A stretch of DNA of 64,000 nucleotides from Datura wrightii (lineage: Eukaryota; Streptophyta; Magnoliopsida; Solanales; Solanaceae): NCBI GenBank assembly GCA_035772735.1, contig JASDFA010000002.1:34740501-34804500 (forward strand), written 5' to 3'. The notes below the pieces were generated by a model. That model saw only the letters and a list, made by a program, of their open reading frames with translations, searched no databases and was not told the DNA's origin. Of the stretch, positions 59,059 through 64,000 are shown piece by piece (position 1 is the stretch's first letter; each line of letters opens with the position of its first letter). Made by a program: the position numbers and the translations under genes.

Positions 59059-59326
59059 ATGTCTCCAAGAGGTACACCGAGGAAATGTCCGTCAAAGAAA
59101 CAAGTGTCGTAGAGAAGTCAACCGTCAAACCACTGACTTCAGGATGAGTCGTCCTCCTCCGAAGAGTCCAGTGGCTCAGAGGAGGAATATAAAGTGTCAG
59201 AAGAGCAGTTGGTGCAGATATCAACAAGAGCTAGGGCTCTACAAAATACAAATTCGATATCCCTAGTTGATGCTCCTACTCTACTGGTAAGGGATTTGAT
59301 CTTGGGTAAAAATATCATGCCCGAGT
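59059..59326 (+). pseudogene. Short Ser/Glu-rich retroelement-like ORF remnant
   Basis: The reading from ATG 59059 begins MSPRGTPRKCPSKKQVS then TAG, and continues ESSSSEESSGSEEEYKVSEE and ISTRARALQNTNS to about 59326, where LTR H begins. A basic start followed by an acidic Ser/Glu stretch is common in plant retroelement ORFs. I do not recognise the family. Two or three stops are present, and it is truncated by H. Confidence 0.4.
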
Positions 59327-59549
59327 GAGTCTTTATAACTTAATTTAGTCTTGTTTAGTTAATTAATTATATACATTTTCATGTGATTTTATATAAATGT
59401 GAATATATGTACTAACCAACATGATTAGTTCTTATTTTGTAGGTTTGCATGAATTTGAGGAACTAATTTATAAGTTGGTGAAGTAGAGGAATGGAGTCAG
59501 GAGCAATTTGCGAAAGTCGTCAAGAAGCATGCCTTGGATAGGCTGGAGG

Positions 59550-59760
59550 TGCCAGACAGCGTGCCATGCTGTGCATGTGCCACGCCCAGCGCCGTGCCAC
59601 GCCCATGCCAGGCGCACGAGAGAAGGCAGCATGCAGGCAGGCGAGCTGCGCGCTAGCGCCATGCCATGCCAGGCCAGCTGCACGCCAGCAGCATGCCATC
59701 GCGCTGCATGAGCAGCGTGTCACGCCAGCCAGCGTGGCGACCCTCGGCATATTGGCATCC
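59550..59760. repeat. GC-rich GCCATGCC/GCCACGCC repeat island
   Basis: Short units such as CGTGCCATGC, GTGCCACGCC, CATGCCATGCCAGG and CACGCCAGC recur about a dozen times in 200 bp. It is strikingly GC-rich in an AT-rich context. Both strands are open here, which follows from composition and is not evidence of coding. Confidence 0.7.
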
Positions 59761-59789
59761 TGAAGCTATTTCCAGTGTGCTTCCGTGTT

Positions 59790-59890
59790 ACCTCCATGTC
59801 ACGGAGGCAGTGCTCCATGATACACTCCGTGACACGGAGCTATTCCACAACAGGCTTAATTTTGCAAAATTCTTATTTACTATAAATAGG
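59790..59890 (+). promoter_or_regulatory. CTCCGTGACACGGAG palindrome and TATA box, H LTR
   Basis: A perfect palindrome lies at 59825-59839, with TGTCACGGAGG upstream at about 59797. CTATAAATAGG at 59880-59890 is a strong TATA box 40 bp later. Confidence 0.7.
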
Positions 59891-60885
59891 TCCCTTAGCT
59901 CCTAAAATCATTTGGTCATGATTTTATTCTTGGAAAACCACCTAGGAGTGAAGGGAGAAGTGGGAGAACTCATCTAGGGTTTGTCAAATTCCTTTCTTTT
60001 CTACCAATTCTTGTAAGTATGTTAGTTTATTAATGTTTTCTTGTAATTTTACGAACATGAATGGCTAGAACCTTTCCTCTAGTGTTGAAGCCATGAGTTA
60101 TGGTTGTGTTTTTACGAATTTGTGTTGGAATTAAGTTATTGATTGTTGTTTTGTCTTGGATTCGGAATTATTGGTTGTTTTTATGATTGATCACCATGAA
60201 AACCTACACGTTTACTTAGGCATTTTCTTGAGAAAGAATTTACCTAGGTCAAAACATGAAAATGTAAGGAGCATGATTGTATCTCACGATATAATTTGTG
60301 TTAGGATAGAAATATACCTAACACCTTGCTTGGTTGATAAAACGGGATGAGCTAGGCACCAACTTAGAATTATCACATCACCACTTGGAGAAGTAGTTGT
60401 GAAGCTAAGTTGAGTCTAATGATTAGGTGCACGAGAGTCCCTAATCATTTCCACGTAAACCACATCCACGTAATTAATTGCCCACGAACTAGAATTAGCA
60501 ATCCTCGCTCACAATGTTGCAGTGAGGCTAGTTTGTCGTGTTTAGAGGCTTGAAAGGCCATGAACATGCAATTCTAATTATGTGAGACGAAAATTAATAA
60601 TTTCATACTTAAACCATTGCAAACCGTAACAACGCATGATTATCTGGTTTTAACTCTATGTTGCTCGTAGAGTGAATTCAAAATATTTCGTTGACCATAA
60701 TTAGACTTTCTTAAACCTTCTCGAAAACTTAAATAATCAACACTTGTGAAAGTTTATATCACACTCGAACTAGATATTTAGTTGAATTGGTCCAGTCCCT
60801 ATGGGTTCGACATTTCGGTTCTTAAAAAAAAGCCACTATATTACTTATACGACCAGTACACTTGCAGGAACCGTCAACAAGTTTT

Positions 60886-60903
60886 TGGCGCCGTTGCTGG
60901 GGA
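60886..60903 (+). other. Primer binding site of H (tRNA-Asp type)
   Basis: TGGCGCCGTTGCTGGGGA differs by one base from the G primer site, six bases after the LTR end. Confidence 0.85.
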
Positions 60904-60999
60904 CTCGTGAATTTATGATAATTTATCTATTTTTGTGTGATTTTTAAATTTCCTTAAGTGTTGAGAAACTTGGTCTTAGTCTGATCATTTGCAGGTGAT

Positions 61000-63472
61000 A
61001 GGTTGTCCTGCCGAGCTGGCTAAAAATAGAGAGCTTGTGGAACCGTTGCTTGAACCTGAACGTCAAATCCATTTGCGAAGGAGAGTAGCTCTAGAGAAAA
61101 AGCTGAAGAGACTTCAAGAAAAGGTACAACAACAACCACCCGCGGGATAAGCACAGTTGTTATCGGAAGCAATGGCAGCTAGACCAGTTCGCGAAGTGGC
61201 AATCCCACAAGCGAGTAATGTGAACTCTAGTATCTGGAAATCGGAGCCTGGAGGGAACTTTGAGCTTAAACAGAACATGGTGCAACTGTTACATTGTAGT
61301 GGTCAATTCACTGGGATGGCACATGAGGACCTGCAGCAGCACTTACAAAACTTTCTTGAGATTAGGGACACGTTTGTCCCCACCGGCGTGTCCACAGATG
61401 ATGTCCGGCTGACCCTCTTCCCATTTTCATTGTTGGGAGAGGCAAAGAAGTGGTTGAAAGCTGAGCCACAGAACTCCATAACTTCATGGAATGACTTGGC
61501 TAAGAAGTTCCTTATCAGATTCTTTCCTTCGGGCAAAACTGCAAAGTTGCGAAGTGAAATATTGAGTTTCAAGCAGAAGCCGGATGAGAACATATATTTG
61601 GATTGGGAAAGATTCAAGTCATTATTGAGAGACTGTCCCTATCACCAGCAATCAAATAAACTGCTTGCTCATACTTTTGTAGAAAGTCTATACCCACACA
61701 CGAAAATATTACTAGACTCTGCATCGGGTGGGCAAGCCTTGGAGAAGACGTATGATGAGTTGTACACTTTGTTGAACATAATTTCTCAAGGAAATCCAGA
61801 GTGGCACAGCGAGTCATCGAAGGGGTTAGGAAATAGATCAGGGTTGATCGAGGTAGATGGAATGAATGCCTTGGCAGCGCAGTTAGCTTCGTTCCAGCAT
61901 CAGATGATGACTCAGTTCAATAAACTGAGTATGAATCAACAACAGGGCCAGGTTAATGCAGTTCAGCAAGCTCCAAGTTAGTGTAAAATTTGTGGTAATA
62001 ATGGGCACAATGCAGAATCTTGTGGAGCCAGTCCGGAATCAGTCAATTTTGTTGGGAATGTGCAGCGGAACAATCGGAATGTTGGACACAACTACAATAG
62101 AAATTGGCAAGGCCACCCGAATTTTTCATGGGGTGGAAACCAAAATCAGAGTTATCAGCAACCTCAACAACAGCAGTATCAGTAGAATAGGTAGAATGAT
62201 GGTCAAGTGAGCAGCAGCATTGAGGAAACATTGTAGAATATCATGGAGACCCAGACTCAGTTAGCGGAAAATCAGGCGAGGATGGCAACAGACTTAAAGA
62301 ATCAGCAAGTGGCCACCCGTAATCTTGAAAAACAAGTGGGTCAGATAGCAACTACTCAAAACATGAGATCGCAGAGGGGATTACCAAGTGACACGGATCC
62401 TAATCCCCAGCAGGTCAATGCCATCAGTGTGAGAGGTGACAAGCAATTAGCTGATGTAGTGCCAAAAGAACTTAGAAAGGAGGTGCAGCCGTAGTTGGTT
62501 AGACAAGGACCATCCACCAACACGAGAGATAATAAGAGTGCTGGGCAGCAGAATGCACAATCTTCATCGCAGCCAGCACAAAGACCACCACCACCATTCC
62601 CTCAGAAATTAAAAAAGAGCAAGGAGGAGGAATGCTTCAAAAAGTTCTTTGAGAGTTTCAAAGAACTTCACATAAATTTGCCTCTTATTGATGTTTTGCA
62701 GGGAATGCCCAAGTATGCTAAATACTTGAAAGACGTGATGGCAAATAAAGTCAGATTGGTGGATGTTCAGACGGTAGCACTGACTGAGGAGTGCAGTCAC
62801 AGGGTACTGAGCAAGATTCCGAAGAAGCTCAAAGACCCAGGGAGTTTTGCCCTCCCCATTCAAATTGGTAAAGTTGAGGTGCTATGAGCTTTATGTGATC
62901 TACCAGCAGCAGTTAACCTAATGCCCCTATCCTTATTCAACACTCTGGGGTTGGGAAAACCGAGGCAAACAAGGTTGATGCTGCAGCTGGCTGATAAGTC
63001 GCGTGTGACACCTGAGGGAATAATAGAGGACCTTCTCATCAAAGTAGGTAAGTTTATTATACCTGCTAATTTTATTATCTTAGATTTTCGGGTTGATGAC
63101 CAGGTACCCTTAATCTTAGGACGACCATTCTTGGCCCCCAGAGGAGCGGTGATTGACTTGAGAGCAGGGACCCTGAAAATGAGGATTGAGGATGAAGAAG
63201 AACTCTTCCCCGTATACCAAGAAATGAACCCATCCACACACTACAGAAACCTTTGTCAGGTGAGTGTGTTGTTAGAGGATGAGTGTGGGGTGGAGGATTC
63301 CACAGGTGCATGGCCAAAGGTAATGACAAGCGTTCAGCCCGAGTCTGATAAAGGGCTTCAAATTGTGAAGAAATTGGAGGAAGAGAGGAACAGAGTGGAG
63401 GCTGTTCCCTCTAAAAATCAAAAGAAAATGAGATGGTTCTTGAACGGGAACCCAGGTATGAGGATCTCCTGA
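61000..63472 (+). pseudogene. gag: Athila-type gag-protease pseudogene, H
   Basis: One frame runs to TGA 63470-63472 without a frameshift; stops are TAG at 61979, 62183, 62192, 62234 and 62492 and TGA at 62885, plus an early TAA at 61148. Capsid: LTLFPFSLLGEAKKWLKAEP, then SWNDLAKKFLIRFFPSGKTA. A CCHC knuckle at about 61982-62023 reads CKICGNNGHNAESC, intact. Then a Gln-rich linker, PPPPFPQKLKKSKEEE, and protease with ALCDLPAAVNLMPL, where the family D-L-G-A reads D-L-P-A, and VPLILGRPFLAPRGAVIDLR. The start is uncertain. RT is not seen. Confidence 0.88.
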
Positions 63473-64000
63473 AAAGGATAGTCCACGTCGTGCCGTGATG
63501 GAAAATTAGGCGCTGCTTGGGAGGCAACCCAAGGGTACCCCAGGTACAAATTTTTTTAAAAAATTTTGGTTTGTGTTGAGTTTGTTATTTTCATTATGTT
63601 TGTGTCTTTGGTGGAAAGTTAAGCACATATGGAAGGAAGTCTGAGTACTCGTTGAGGAGGAAGCTAAAAAGCATGGAATAGAAGAAGTGTGGGGTCAAAC
63701 ACCCACCTATGAAAACTTGAAGAAAAACATGTTGTTAGCTAGGCAGAGAGGCTCAGGGAGTATTTCTCATCCTTTTAATTTTAATTTGATGCTATGAGGA
63801 CATAGCAGGATTTAAGTGTGGGGTGAGGAAAATTTCAAAAATTTTGTGCTTAACGAATTTTGGTGAATGTAATGCTTGTGAGAAATATTGAAAATTTTTT
63901 GTGATTTTTGTGAGTCAAGCATGACTTCATCACCCGTTGATTTTTCTTTTCGGTTCTTTTCCGACGGGTGGTCTTTGAACCGAAGAATTAAAATATTTTC
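63473..64000 (+). other. Noncoding region after H protease, with hairpin
   Basis: The hairpin CTTGGG-AGGCAA-CCCAAG lies at 63516-63533. The rest is AT-rich with no RT or integrase signal up to the window end. The element continues beyond the window. Confidence 0.55.

Larger units (their letters stand above)
59327..60879 (+). repeat. 5' LTR of Athila-like element H
   Basis: It ends CCGTCAACA before the primer site; the start near 59327 is estimated by comparison with LTR K. It contains the K-like block ACTAACCAACATGATTAG, a GC-rich stretch (59550-59760), a CTCCGTG palindrome and the TATA box at 59880. Confidence 0.65.

Noticed and set aside
59468..59763. Five overlapping open frames in the GC-rich island
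   Set aside because: GC-rich repeated units leave few stops in any frame; the Ala/His-rich text is repetitive and matches no family.
1..64000. tRNA or rRNA genes
   Set aside because: Only primer sites complementary to tRNA 3' ends are seen; no cloverleaf or rRNA signature was noticed by eye.

Overview
The window is transposable-element sequence from a flowering-plant nuclear genome. The evidence is gag-pol remains of Ty3/gypsy chromoviruses with a C-terminal chromodomain and an initiator-Met-type primer site, Athila-type gag-protease remains with a tRNA-Asp-type primer site, a Helitron, and a DUF4283 (LINE ORF1-type) pseudogene. The protein flavour suggests an asterid, most likely Solanaceae; that is recollection of families, not something the bases prove. 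I see no intact host gene, rRNA, tRNA or CRISPR. Nearly every coding region is broken.

Layout. 1-16006 (+) is a tandem chromovirus array LTR1(partial)-internal A-LTR2-internal B-LTR3. It lies inside an older antisense chromovirus C (16007-31781, minus), which was also invaded by full-length chromovirus D (18674-29255, minus, perfect AAGTC target duplication). C lies in a minus-strand DUF4283 pseudogene whose other part is at 49962-51060. Between those parts sits an LTR J (31998-49961), itself split by a Helitron (33242-34409), solo LTR E (34470-37328), solo LTR S2 (37752-40077, perfect TCACC duplication) and antisense chromovirus F (40110-49268). From 51823 onward lie two Athila-like gag-protease elements, G (+) and H (+). 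G is broken by antisense solo LTR K (55296-56675).

How the pieces work together. Chromovirus copies keep the order gag, protease, RT, RNase H, integrase, chromodomain, polypurine tract, LTR. G and H have gag and protease, then a noncoding stretch with a conserved hairpin and no visible RT or integrase, so they look like dependents that would need enzymes from other elements.

Most notable signals: (1) unequal crossing-over between LTRs can be read from the mosaic LTR2; (2) several unrelated LTRs carry arrays of short CpG-containing near-palindromes, often ending 10-100 bp upstream of a TATA box; (3) three hairpin families show paired substitutions between copies; (4) premature stops in G and H are mostly TAG with no frameshift over long stretches, as expected from cytosine-methylation decay.
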